Shown here piece after piece: positions 53,801 to 63,110 of a stretch of 64,000 nt of DNA (position 1 is the stretch's first letter; each line of letters opens with the position of its first letter). The stretch covers positions 327,122-391,121 of the forward strand of contig VWZL01001934.1 in assembly GCA_013396915.1 (NCBI GenBank). The letters are read 5' to 3'. The notes beneath the pieces were generated by a model. That model had not been told where the DNA came from. It saw nothing but the letters and a program-made list of their open reading frames with translations, and made no database searches. Source of the DNA: Stercorarius parasiticus. Lineage: Eukaryota > Chordata > Aves > Charadriiformes > Stercorariidae. The position numbers were made by a program, and so were the translations under genes.

Positions 53801-54489
53801 ACAGCAAAATATTTCTCATCTGTGATTTTCAGTCACCGCAGCCTCTCTGGTGGAAGGTGCAGTGCAGAGAAAGCTCAGGCATGCTCAGGTGTTTATACTG
53901 ATGCCTAAGACAGTTTTGAAATAACGTTTCAGGGAGTAAAGGGTTTGCCTGCAAAAGATACATTAATATTCCAGTATCACTATAGTACTGCGATAGTCCA
54001 CTTGCCTTTTTCTGATCAGTTTCTCAACAGGGTAGTGTTCATACACTAGAACTCCAAACAGTCTTTACACTTAATCAGCTACTGTGGGACTGAAGTTCCA
54101 GTCATGCATATTCTAAAATAAATTATAAATTGCAGTATTCCAGTGTTTGCTTCAGTAAGCTATAAAAATCAATCACACACAGGCGAAAGAGAGAACATTT
54201 CTTTTTAAAATCAAATAGAATTTGGCAAGATTGCCTCAATCATTGGAAAAAGGAACCAGCATCACATTACTGCCAGCAGTTAAGTTCTACCAAGCACTGA
54301 CAACACGTAAACACCTACCTTGGGATGCCCGTGCAGTTCCTCACTGTTTGAGAGGGTGGCATTGAAAGGCTCTGTATACTGATTAGGTTCTTTCTTCATC
54401 TTTCTCTCTCTCTTTGCTGCCATAACTCTGAAGAGGCAAAACTGCTGACAAAGTAAAGTTGCCACAAATACCCAGGTGCACCCCTTCAT
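32764..54489 (-). CDS. C1QTNF12: C1QTNF12, adipolin/CTRP12, complete gene of eight coding exons
   Basis: Joined coding exons are 54489-54319, 44788-44669, 43467-43356, 43097-42916, 38397-38289, 37766-37676, 33523-33445 and 32862-32764. All introns are GT-AG and all phases agree, giving 963 nt and 320 residues (human is about 302). Visible order: signal peptide (about 1-25), N-glycosylation sequons N43 and N84, conserved WISFV and RPDDG segment (73-83), Cys90, basic KKLR (95-98), collagen triplets (99-119), an EFKEIL segment, then a C1q-like domain including [17 protein letters not shown] (213-229), [15 protein letters not shown] (244-258) and [11 protein letters not shown] (289-299). Family knowledge: a secreted, oligomeric, insulin-sensitising adipokine. 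The UBE2J2 neighbour favours C1QTNF12 over its paralogue erythroferrone. Start chosen at ATG 54489: A at -3 and followed by a hydrophobic leader. Confidence 0.96.
32863..33444 (-). other. C1QTNF12 intron 7
   Basis: A 582-bp GT-AG intron. I see no repeat or embedded gene. A frame reading into it from exon 8 is only read-through of the acceptor side. Confidence 0.85.
33445..33523 (-). CDS. C1QTNF12: C1QTNF12 coding exon 7 (residues 262-288)
   Basis: Acceptor CTACTGTTTAG. It encodes [20 protein letters not shown] then GLLQLQ, a C1q-domain strand pair conserved in adipolin (GLESNS is a family hallmark). Donor is CAG followed by GTAAGC, phase 0. Confidence 0.95.
33524..37675 (-). other. C1QTNF12 intron 6
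   Basis: A 4.15-kb intron inside the C1q domain. Nothing recognisable is embedded. The 36720-36972 stretch is locally GC-rich, with open frames on both strands that look non-coding. Confidence 0.8.
37676..37766 (-). CDS. C1QTNF12: C1QTNF12 coding exon 6 (residues 232-261 plus split codon)
   Basis: Acceptor TTTCCCCAG. Translation gives [20 protein letters not shown] then CIESLCHRY, matching the adipolin-specific strand with two cysteines (253 and 258). Donor is CAC followed by GTGAGT, phase 2; Thr262 is completed by the next exon. No ATG-started frame covers it, but both flanks and the phase fit exactly. Confidence 0.95.
37767..38288 (-). other. C1QTNF12 intron 5
   Basis: A 522-bp intron with normal borders and no embedded feature. 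Confidence 0.85.
38289..38397 (-). CDS. C1QTNF12: C1QTNF12 coding exon 5 (residues 196-231 plus split codon)
   Basis: Acceptor ATCTTACAG, then [20 protein letters not shown] and [16 protein letters not shown], the core of the C1q/TNF signature with its aromatic residues. Donor is ATTG followed by GTGAGT, phase 1; the codon is completed as Asp232. Confidence 0.96.
38398..42915 (-). other. C1QTNF12 intron 4
   Basis: A 4.5-kb intron. No CR1 copy or other repeat family was recognised, and none of its open frames has a known motif. Confidence 0.8.
42916..43097 (-). CDS. C1QTNF12: C1QTNF12 coding exon 4 (residues 135-195)
   Basis: Acceptor CTTTTCTCCTCAG; the split codon gives Glu135. It encodes [10 protein letters not shown], then [20 protein letters not shown] and VELQNFQS, the region leading into the C1q-like head. 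Cys174 lies in the EAFHCKL block. Donor is TCG followed by GTGAGA, phase 0. It is separated from exon 3 by an intron of only 258 bp. Confidence 0.95.
43356..43467 (-). CDS. C1QTNF12: C1QTNF12 coding exon 3 (residues 98-134 plus split codon)
   Basis: Starts with Arg98, completing KKLR, then seven Gly-X-Y triplets from Gly99 ([21 protein letters not shown]), followed by [15 protein letters not shown]. Acceptor is TTACTTCCTCAG and donor is AAAAG followed by GTAAAG, phase 1. The collagen stretch forms or stabilises trimers in C1q/TNF-related proteins. Confidence 0.95.
43468..44668 (-). other. C1QTNF12 intron 2
   Basis: A 1.2-kb intron. It contains an AT-rich cluster in which AGGATTAAT appears twice directly (44271-44279, 44302-44310) and once inverted (44289-44297). 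Confidence 0.8.
44669..44788 (-). CDS. C1QTNF12: C1QTNF12 coding exon 2 (residues 58-97)
   Basis: Acceptor TTTCTCTTTAG, then [20 protein letters not shown] and [20 protein letters not shown], phase 0 at both ends. The TW-x-SFV-x-RPDDG block and the following Cys-plus-basic stretch are diagnostic of adipolin. Cys90 corresponds to the cysteine implicated in oligomerisation of the human protein. Donor is TTA followed by GTAGGT, slightly off consensus, but the only choice that keeps the frame into exon 3. Confidence 0.92.
45021..45051. repeat. Perfect inverted repeat, 12-bp stem
   Basis: TTTAGAGGAGCA at 45021-45032 pairs with TGCTCCTCTAAA at 45040-45051 across a 7-base loop. A 12-bp direct tandem duplication (unit TATAGTTCAATC, 45052-45075) follows immediately. 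It lies 230 bp from exon 2 inside intron 1. Confidence 0.9.
46129..46145. repeat. CA dinucleotide microsatellite
   Basis: Eight CA units in intron 1 of C1QTNF12. Confidence 0.95.
51224..51247. repeat. Perfect inverted repeat, 10-bp stem
   Basis: TACCCACTTT and AAAGTGGGTA flank a 4-base loop in intron 1. A stem of this length in a 64-kb window is compatible with chance. Confidence 0.85.
51411..51720 (-). mobile_element. CR1 LINE, old diverged 3' fragment
   Basis: CR1 landmarks are present in degenerate form: GAAGTTGGAAAGGACAGC, then CAATACCCACTGCTCTAAGC, a TGACTGTCTCCAAGGATGG block, and a final part matching the CR1 segment CTTGTCCTTTAAGTGGGCAC loosely. It is considerably more diverged than the intergenic copies, hence older. 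It lies within intron 1. Confidence 0.85.
51795..51823 (-). mobile_element. CR1 3'-terminal repeat remnant
   Basis: Consists of TCACAGAGTCATATAGAATC followed by ATAGAATATC, resembling only the terminal repeat units of CR1. No body of the element follows, so this is either a minimal truncation or chance similarity. Confidence 0.5.
53682..53699. repeat. GA dinucleotide microsatellite
   Basis: About nine AG units close to the 5' end of intron 1. Confidence 0.95.
54319..54489 (-). CDS. C1QTNF12: C1QTNF12 coding exon 1 (residues 1-57)
   Basis: Encodes [20 protein letters not shown] followed by a basic segment and the sequon N43-A-T. The hydrophobic leader fits a signal peptide, with cleavage plausible near residues 24-25. 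It ends HGHPK at donor AAG followed by GTAGGT, phase 0. The NAT sequon sits where human adipolin is glycosylated (N39, from family knowledge). Confidence 0.93.
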
Positions 54490-54578
54490 TTTGCAAAGGG
54501 AGGGGCCAAGTCAGGAAGGGCACTCTCCAAGCACAAAAACCTTCACCACCAATAATAGGAATAGACACAGACTTCTCT
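54490..54578 (-). other. C1QTNF12 5' UTR segment behind a predicted splice acceptor
   Basis: Immediately upstream of the start codon the minus strand carries a long T-rich tract ending in TTTTTTTTAG at 54579-54586, a strong acceptor. This suggests that exon 1 as coded is preceded by an untranslated exon further right. A possible partner donor (TTAG followed by GTAAGG) lies at 57527/57526. Transcript evidence is lacking. Confidence 0.4.
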
Positions 54579-57500
54579 CTAAAAAAAATAAAAAATGAAA
54601 AAGGTTAGAACTATTAAAGGTGATCCTCTGGGCTATGCAATGTCAAATGAACAGCATGCAGAGATGCGCTGGTTGCTGGAGAGATCTCTGTTCAAGCAGG
54701 ACACATGGAAATGGTATAGATAAACTTGTTTGAAAATCTGGATTCACTCGAAGAAAGAGGTAAGTCCATTCAGCCTCTTGAAGCTTACATAAATACAAGG
54801 GGCCCTGTAAAGTCCTGCCACCCACCTTGAAGTGTCGCTCCCCCCCCACCCCAGTAAGTCTTCAGACTCGTTTAAAACGCACTCAACTATGAAACCTAGA
54901 GAAGTCAAATTGCTCAGGGCAACAGTTGCTCAGGCCGGAGCTGACAATTCAAACTCATTAGGAGAGTTGTTAGGTTGTTCCTCTTCAACAGGAGATTTCA
55001 CTTTCTGTCATTTGCAGCATTGTGCTCAGCTCAAAGCAGGCTTGAATACGTTCTGTCCATTCTCTCTTGAGCGATGCTTCCCTTTCCTCAGCGACAAGTC
55101 CTCATCCTTTCCTTTCAAGATGCTGGGGAACTGCAACCCAAGGTTGCTACAGCCACTGCTCTTCTGAAGAGGCTGAAAGCATCATAGCTCAGCCAAGTGC
55201 TCAGCCTTCTAAGGAGAAAATAAATTTCTCATATCATAAAAGTTAGAACAGGGAGAAGCAAAGAATCTGAAGATGTACCTAGGTCCATTAGGAGCAGATA
55301 AAGTTTTCCCAAGTCTAGCTTCTCTCTCGTTTTAGCTGGGCTGATCTTCACTTTTCTTTAATGAGATGATGAGCAGTAAGTCCCGATGCCAGAAGCAGCT
55401 GTCAGGATGTAGAATCTCGTGTCTTTTTCATCCTCATCTGCCCTCGCACTAGGCAAGATTTCAGGTACCTCTGAGTGTAGATCACGTCTGATTTTTCTCA
55501 CTGCTCCTTTCCTCAGCTGCACACTGGCAAAACCCTCCTCAGCTTTTGCTTTACCTCAGCAAATAAGTACTTCTTTCCTGAATGAGTTTCCATCAACTTC
55601 AAGAAAGGGGAAAAAAAAAGAAAAAAAAAAGAGGAGGAGGGATCACATTCTAATGAGCTGTCAAGCCTATTCTCTTCACATTCCTATTAGACTCACTGAT
55701 AAGTGGAGCTGGCCCGTGTGCCAGGCAGATTTAAATCAATGCCCGTTCCCTGCTCCCTCCCCTCAGCCCTATTCTGTACCTCCCCTTCATTATCTCAGAG
55801 AAATCACCATTTTTCTGGGAAGTTTGTAAAACTGTACATGAGCGTGTGGTAGAGCTAAAAATATGTGGCTTGGAATATGCACTCAGCATCACACCACACA
55901 TTGATACATCAGAACTCCTGCTTTATACTCTAGTTAGCTGTGTTCCATACAACTTTTTCCCCTAGCTCTCGTTAGAGGCTGGCTCAGGAGGGGCTTTCTG
56001 ATTTCTCTACAGAAGGGCGGGCTGTTTATTAAAAATAACAGAAAACCAAAGGTTACACACCACCTGCAAGCATTTCATAAGGGAGACCCTGAAGTACTTG
56101 GACAGTCTGCAAATCTGTCGGTTCCCCACCATCTAGAACAAATATTCCTATTCTTTCTACAAATATAGTGATGCAAAAATTTAGCTGAGATTGTACCATG
56201 AGAAAGTCCAAGAATGATAAAAGGTTGAAGATCACGTAATTTGAAGTCCCTTATGCAGCCAGCAAGCAGCAGATTTGCTTTCTTTTAACAATCCCTTTAC
56301 CATGCCTTCTGTAATCTAAGCAATAATGCCAGCACACTCCTTCATTGGACTCTAAAGGCAGCCAGGGTGGATCAGGAGCAACAGCTCAAGGAAACTGAGG
56401 CATGAACAATCTGAGCACAAAATCAAGAAGTAGAATACAGATTTATTTATTTTTTTTTTAAAGCATCTTTTGAGAGAAATGGAATTTGGGAAAGAGAAGA
56501 GAGTGAGAGTAAAAAGGGAAGTTACACAGAAGCTAAATAGTTAACAGCATATCACCCCTCCCCCAACTAGCTCACATTCCATCAAAACTACGTGGCAGAC
56601 TTTATTTGTTAATAATATTTAACTTTCTTTGGCGCCTTCTCATACTTAAGCCTCTTTTTTCAGGTTAGTTGTAGACAAGCCATGAATTTGTAAAAGTGCA
56701 CTTGATGACACATTAATAGGACAATCTGTCATATTGCAGCTAAACAGCTTGACAGATCCACACACCATGGCAAGAAATGACATTCACGGCTGGAATGGGG
56801 CAATCGCTTTTTTGGTCTGCTGTCTGCCTGCAACATCTCCTTTCCCATCCCAAGAGCCAAATCCCAAGACTATAACCTCAGATTTTGGGGAATTGAATCC
56901 TAACTGTATTTACAAGCATAAGACAAAGTTACTTGCTGGTCCAGTAGGACAAACTGACTGTAGCTAAATCCTGCCTGTATACTTTTGTCTATGTTGGGCT
57001 GAAACAAGTGTCAGCACAGTTGTTACTTCTCCTCCAACCTTCGATTCAGCATTTGTATTGTCTGCAGAAAATCGCACACCTTGCTGCTGCTGTTCTCACG
57101 TCCTAGTTGCAGCAGTTCCAAACACCTGAGTCCTGCCAATGCACAAACAACATTCAACTCCCATTTGCAAAAAAAAAAAAAAAAAAGAATAGGCCAATGT
57201 TGCACTTAAAACACAACAAACCAAGGATCTCAAAGTGACTGAAAAGACAAATATTTTCTTGTCAGAGCTCAGCACCGTAATGGGAGTAGTTAAGAATGTA
57301 ACAATACCAATTCTGCACGAGTGAAGTTTTGAAGTAGGGAAGATAGTATAAGCAGCCCCATTTACATTTCAAAATTGTGGGCAAGAACCCAAATACAGTG
57401 TTTGCAAACACTGCAAGAAGCGTGTGTAAAGCTGGAGAGGAAACTGAACAGTCAGGCAAGAAACTTGTGATTTGATCTTTCAATCTCTACTTATGCAAGT

Positions 57501-59704
57501 CACCTTTTACTCAAGATAGACCTTACCTAACTACGCTACGAGTAATATCCAAAGGGCAAAAGGTCAAAAGCTAGGATTTTCCCAGAGTTGCCCACTGTAA
57601 ATACATTGACCAAATCCTAAGCCTTGGAGCAGAGATAGCGATTTTTTTAAGCCAATACAGAAGGTGGCACATTATCTACTATGGAGGGGGGGGGTATGTG
57701 CGTCAGGGAATGGTAAAGGTCTAGAGTACTCCTATCATAGATTCCTTAGGTTTAAATCTAAAATTTCCCAATGCTAATTCAATATAAACTCAAGCTTGTT
57801 GATTGGGTTAATATACAAAAGCTGCTAGAACAAACCGAAACACAACAGCAGATGAAAGAGCAGCCTTGGGGAGACAGACCAAGAGTTTGTGGCCACTCGG
57901 TGGCCTTCTGCAAACCCCCTGTACCCCAGGTTTCGCAGGTTCTCTCCGTTGGGCGCTTTCCCGCATCCCCCAGGGCCCAGGCGGGATCGCAACGCCATCT
58001 CCTGGCAAACCCACGGAAACGCTGGGCAACACCGGGAAACTTTCACTGCCATTCCTAAGGTCTCTCTTCCAGTGGGCTCTCCGGAGTGACCGAGCTGGGA
58101 AATAACGTTGGTGGGGGTAAAGCTTTTAACGCTAATAAAAGGTTCCTATTACACCCTAATAAATCATCCTCGTTCGTTGCCCAGAAAAGTCTTTTCAATA
58201 ACATGAGATGTGAATGCTTTGAGTTCATGTTCAATAGCCTCCCTTTTGTGTGTATGTGATTTTTACACCGAAAACATGATTTTTCTGCTTTAAGTAGTAA
58301 GATCTGGCCTTTGCTGGGCAGCAAGAAAGTATCATCTTGTATACTGTTTATATTGCAACCCAGTCACAGGAAGACAAGCCACCAAGAGCAACAAATCAGC
58401 AGCATAAATTATTCAGAGACATTAAAAAAATACTTTTTGAAGCACAGGACTTCAAGTAATAATTCTAACTACAAATTACGAGCTTGCACTTCTGAAGAAA
58501 AGACAGCTTGTCATTTGCTGACTGCTTATACATTTAAGGCAAGCTGATAAATCCACGAGATGGACAAGAGGCATCTCGTTTGGCCTTCTGTGCATGGGAG
58601 AGATTCCCATTTAATACTTGTCTAGGTATACACTACCAACACCCATGAGCAGTTTCAAATCCAAGTATTGTGCAAATGCAATACGAGGGGTTTTTTTCTT
58701 ACAGAATTTGCCTAGGGTAGGGGAAGAACCTCTCCTCACAGGGGAGGGCCTCTCCTTGTAGCAAGAATCCTGTATGACTACATGGATCCGAAATACAGCA
58801 ACACGGCTATCCTCATCCGACTAGTTCCTTACTAACACAAGCACTAAAAAAACCTGGAGCAGGGCAATGGACAAAACGTCTAAACAATGGAATGCAAAAG
58901 AACTCCAGGCACAAGAACTGTCCTGAATAAGAAAAAAAACCCAAAAACGTGGAAATACCACTGTTGTTATTAAAGAAAATACATCATTTCATAAAACAAA
59001 TTAGGACACACCTCAGTCCCAGCAGATGTCAGTCAAGCAAAAAAAAAAAAACTTACTTCCATCAAGTTATGAAGAAATTGCATTAGAAACAATTATGTTT
59101 TGGATGCACACACACCATTGAAATGCCAGCCCAAAATCAAATTCTAGAATTCAGAAGTGAAGACAGCCTCCTGGTTACACTTAACCGCTTTACACAGAAC
59201 TGAAGCTGTCTAGGTATCAGAGAAGTAGCTATCCAGATGTTAAGGGAACGGCAGCAGAATGAAGTCAAACTGTACTCAAACAGCAACTGCTGAGTTAGCA
59301 AGGGTCCAATCTACTTTCTTCTTCAGACACACCATCATTGTTGGCAAAAACAGTGGAACAGCATCTTAGAGTGGTTCCATGCCTCAGAGAAGGTAGTGAA
59401 AACAGGTACTGCACTACAGTGACAGTTGTGACATTTATGTCATTATAGAACGAATACCTCTCTGTAAAGGAACCGCATTAACAAACAAAAGATCTAGAAG
59501 TTAATACCTGTAGATCCTCCTGGGGGTGTTTTACCACAGATGTAATGGATACCAAACTAACTTGAGGAAAAAAAAAAATAAAATCTCAATCTGGAGGTGG
59601 GAGGAATGCAGTTTTGCCATAGTTTTTGTTTTCTAGTCCATATACATCCAGTCAGATTTTTTTTTCCCCCAGTGATTCTTTCCCAAAAACAGTCCCACAG
59701 AAAG
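54579..59704. other. Intergenic or 5'-flank of C1QTNF12
   Basis: This interval separates the C1QTNF12 start from the inferred UBE2J2 3' end. It may include an untranslated first exon of C1QTNF12. Purine-rich A/G tracts lie at 55607-55645 and A-rich runs at 57168-57187. No coding exon is supported. Confidence 0.6.
57890..58110. promoter_or_regulatory. CpG-dense patch, candidate C1QTNF12 promoter
   Basis: About 17 CpG dinucleotides occur within roughly 220 bp, in otherwise AT-rich, CpG-poor DNA. Contexts such as GGGCGC, GGCGGGATCGC and CTCCGGAG are included. It lies 3.4 kb upstream of the C1QTNF12 start and is the only such patch between the two genes. The minus-strand donor-like site at 57527/57526 and the acceptor at 54579 would allow a spliced 5' UTR. 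Function is inferred from composition only. Confidence 0.4.
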
Positions 59705-59724
59705 TAGAAATTTTATCATGAATG

Positions 59725-59730
59725 TTTATT
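59725..59730 (-). terminator. Candidate distal poly(A) signal of UBE2J2
   Basis: Minus-strand AATAAA preceded by AU-rich sequence and followed by a U-rich stretch. Using it would give a 3' UTR of about 3.1 kb. Confidence 0.45.
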
Positions 59731-60499
59731 ATGAACAAACAACTTTACAATGCAGTCATTTATATTCCTCAGTACATGCTTGAAGTAAGGTAACTTCCAT
59801 AACCTTGAAATCTTAGGGGGAGAAAAAGTTACGGGTGCACACAAATCCAGGATTTTAAAAATCAAGAGATCTTTAAAGGTGACCACTGAGATGTCTTCTG
59901 AGTCAAGCTGCAAAAACTCCCTACCAACTGTGTATAACAATCCACAGAAGTCTATGAAATTGCAGCATGAAAGCGAAGGGCCAGACATTCGTTCCAATAT
60001 CATATACTGAGGGACAGCTTTTCATTTTATTACATTAAGTAATGCACTGCTTCAGGGCATGATAATATTTTTGCATGGCAAAGAATGGTTTACTCCATCT
60101 AATGACTTTGGTAACAAAAAGATCAGATACTGCATACTATTATAAATGCTTTTAAAAAACACAAAACAGTAAAACCTACACAAGAGGGAATAAATCTTCC
60201 GTTACCAAAGGCAAGGAGATGTATCAAAATCTTGTAAGCCATAGGTGCAAGGGTTGAGTCAGCTACTGCTCCTAGAAATGACTGTTAAGTCTTTCTCCGA
60301 ATTCGGGATAGTGAAGGGAAACTGCAATTGGAAGTTTTGTTTTTTAAATACAACCAATCCTCAGAAAGAATGCAGCATGTTCAGGGTTTAACCAAAGTTT
60401 TTTTGTTTCCAATCGTGGCACTTACTAAAAACAAGACACCCACCTTAAAATACTTGGGTGTAGCTTAAGGCCAACTTGTTGTCACACAATAAAATGCCT

Positions 60500-60505
60500 T
60501 TTATT
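60500..60505 (-). terminator. Candidate main poly(A) signal of UBE2J2
   Basis: Minus-strand AATAAA, with TTTTATTGTGTGACAAC about 9-25 bases downstream, a good U/GU-rich element. It would give a 3' UTR of about 2.3 kb. Confidence 0.5.
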
Positions 60506-62825
60506 CAACATCTCCAGATTTTACTAGTTCTTTTGCCTTGGTTAGGTACATTTCACAAACGATGCAAACACACCATGCCCAAGGTCTCCTTGCCTTTGTC
60601 TTCATGTACGTGGACAAAAGAACTTCCATAAGATAAGATGATAAACATAGATAACCGATTATAAGCTTCTGTTCGTAGGCGATGGCAATGGTAATAAAAG
60701 GCATTGCAAGAACACAAACATGTTTGAATGATACTAACATCTGAGGCACAACCACCTCAGCTACGGGTCCACATGCTTTGAGGAAAAAATACCAGTCTGA
60801 CAAGCCATCGTGAAAATTCTATCACTGCAGGAAAGACATGACACTCCCCCTTCCTTTCCAGCACACTCCCAGACCGACAGAACATAGTTGATTCTAGATA
60901 GATACAACTGGTGCTTCTCTTTTTACAAGAGCTGATTAAGCACATACAAGAGGTAAATTAAAAAATAGTTATAAATAAGATTTGGTAAAACCACAAAATA
61001 GGAAAAAAAATCAAAGATTTATAAATACATCTTAAAATCCAGCCTTTTCCAAATTCCATCCCCACACACCCCATCTCCTCCTTCCCTTCCTTACCTCAGT
61101 AAGAACTGCTTTAAGATTTCTTTAGTATAGAGCTGTTCTGCTATTTTGATAATTCCTACCTATTGCATTGAATTGGTCACATTTATTGATGCTCTAAGCT
61201 GCATGGCTCATGGGTTAATACATTTTTGCTTACAGTTCAAGATATGAAGGAGAAGCAGAGAGAGAGAACAAATCTGAAAGGGAAAATAAAAACAGTTTCA
61301 AAAAAATTCTTGGATACATGAGGTAATATTTATTTGGGCTCTTCACAACACTTGAAATAAGACTATGCAGTTAGATGCAGAGCTTTTTACCGTGCTATCA
61401 CCTTTGACAGTTTGTTGTACCATCAACAGTGACTGCGTTCTTCCCCAGATGACTAGGCATCACTGTCAATTACAAAAGGCACAGGATGTTTGCTTCTGAT
61501 GAAACAAAGCAGTGGGATAAAATTAAGCAGGGGGAGAAAACCAAGCAAACTCAGTTAAAAAAGTTATTTCAGACTTTTGACCTACCCTAGGGGCTGTAGC
61601 ATTTATCCACAGTCCTGTAATCCCATGAACAAACATCAGTTTTTCAGTCATCAATCATCTGAAGGGGAACAGTGATGAACTTATACCTCAAAGCAAAAAG
61701 CTTCTAGAATCTTAGAAGAATTAGAAGGGTTTGGGTTTTGGTGGTGGGTTTGTGTTTTTTTTTTTTTTTTTAAGAGTTTATGCAAATCTTCAAGTAAGCA
61801 AGCAGAATTAATTTTAAGGGTTTACTTCAGCTACTGACACTTCAGATTAGTTCAGTTGACTCTGAAGAAGCTGGTTTGTTATTCAGACTCATTTGTCTTT
61901 TTGTCTTCACAAGGGCTAGGGTTACTTCATTTACCAAAGCCCAAGAAATGCAGAGAAGATTTTCTGAATACACAATCAACTCTCCATTGGTCTGTGCAGT
62001 TTTATTATTTTTTTCAACAGTGGCACCTTGTGATCAAAATTAAGTATTACAGCTTTCAAATACAACATCTCCCAAAATGGAAATCTGTAAGTGAACAAAT
62101 CCAAAACAATACTGGATATGGGTATCCCCACTAAAGACTGATTCAAACGCTTTTTCTTGCTAATCATTCCTAAAGGCCGACAACTGCACTTCTTGTAGCC
62201 CAAATAAAACCTTCAATTACATTGTGACAATTTAGACAATACATTTAACACACACAGTGTTATCTTCCCACTCATCTAATCACTACTGACTAGATATGCA
62301 ATGATGTTCATTCTATTTTAAAAAAGAAACCAGCAATCTTCTGTAGCATCAATGTTCACATTAATCAAACCCTTACCAAGTCCACATGAAAGCTCTACTT
62401 GAATCATTTCAACACCTGTACAGACTCTTCCCTAATGAAAATAAAATATGATATGCATTAATTGTGAAATTTTAAAAATTGTTCCATGAAGTAAAAAGCC
62501 TTATTTGCTTAAGGTTTTCAAATAACAGATGGAGAACTGCTATAAAAATCAAAGCACTAGAAATGTTAGCATCTCATCAATAATGCTTTGACTTGTTTGT
62601 GAGCCACTACCAGACAGTAGCGAGGACAAGAGGATCTGCGAGTAGAACTTCTTTTAGTTTTCTGACTAATCGAAACTACTCCATTTCCCAAACATAACCC
62701 ATGAGCCAACCATTGTTTTACCCGCAACTTGGTAAAACAAATATTTACCCCAGTGTCAGATGCCCAAAGAGTCCCAATCATTCTGCAACTACCACTAATT
62801 TGGTCTTGGATTGCTTTTATTATCC

Positions 62826-63110
62826 TCATTCTTGTGCTATGCTTCTCAGTACATACTTGACTGTGTAGGCAAAGGCTGCAAAACCAACTATAACAAACAA
62901 GTTCGCCAAAGCTCCGCCTAAAAGTCCATGGTTACGGTTGGCCTGTTGGAGACCTGGATGGTTTGCAGGTGCCAATGGTACATGCCCATTCAGAAGGGGT
63001 ATTCCATTCTGACCATAGTGTGCTTCCCCATCAGGGACAACATCTGGTAAAGGGAGGGATGGAGGTCTGTTATTGAGCTCCTCTTGTGCTTTCTGTTTTT
63101 GTTTAATCTC
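62826..63110 (-). CDS. UBE2J2: UBE2J2, last coding exon (partial gene)
   Basis: Encodes the 94 C-terminal residues of the ER ubiquitin-conjugating enzyme E2 J2. Acceptor CTTTCTCCAG is followed by EIKQKQKAQEELNNRPPSLP, LPDVVPDGEAHYGQNGIPLL and a linker. It ends in the tail-anchor hydrophobic segment (GGALANLFVIVGFAAFAYTV) and SIAQE before TGA. Length equals the human last exon by my count. Known role: a membrane-anchored E2 that charges ubiquitin for ER-associated degradation, with its active site facing the cytosol. The UBC fold and catalytic cysteine are on exons beyond the right edge. The exon has no internal start, so it is easily missed. Upstream of C1QTNF12 in the same orientation, as in human. 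Confidence 0.97.
   Translation of the reverse strand, partial: EIKQKQKAQEELNNRPPSLPLPDVVPDGEAHYGQNGIPLLNGHVPLAPANHPGLQQANRNHGLLGGALANLFVIVGFAAFAYTVKYVLRSIAQE

Larger units (their letters stand above)
44789..54318 (-). other. C1QTNF12 intron 1
   Basis: The largest intron, 9.5 kb, separating the signal-peptide exon from the rest. It holds a diverged CR1 copy and a nearby CR1 end, a CA microsatellite, a GA microsatellite and two perfect hairpins (45021-45051, 51224-51247). Long first introns often carry enhancers, but none can be assigned here. Confidence 0.8.
59705..62825 (-). other. UBE2J2 3' UTR (predicted, alternative ends)
   Basis: Follows the UBE2J2 stop codon. Candidate poly(A) signals lie at 62816-62821 (5 bases after the stop), 60500-60505, 60026-60031 and 59725-59730. 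The 60500 site has a GU-rich downstream element and the 59725 site is the most distal. A T17 run (61755-61771) lies within it. No further exon is seen. Confidence 0.5.

Noticed and set aside
54421..54423. Alternative start at Met23 of C1QTNF12
   Set aside because: Starting there would remove the hydrophobic signal peptide that a secreted adipokine needs.
54383..54568. Second open frame overlapping C1QTNF12 exon 1
   Set aside because: Out of frame with the splice-consistent adipolin reading frame and without homology; a shadow frame.
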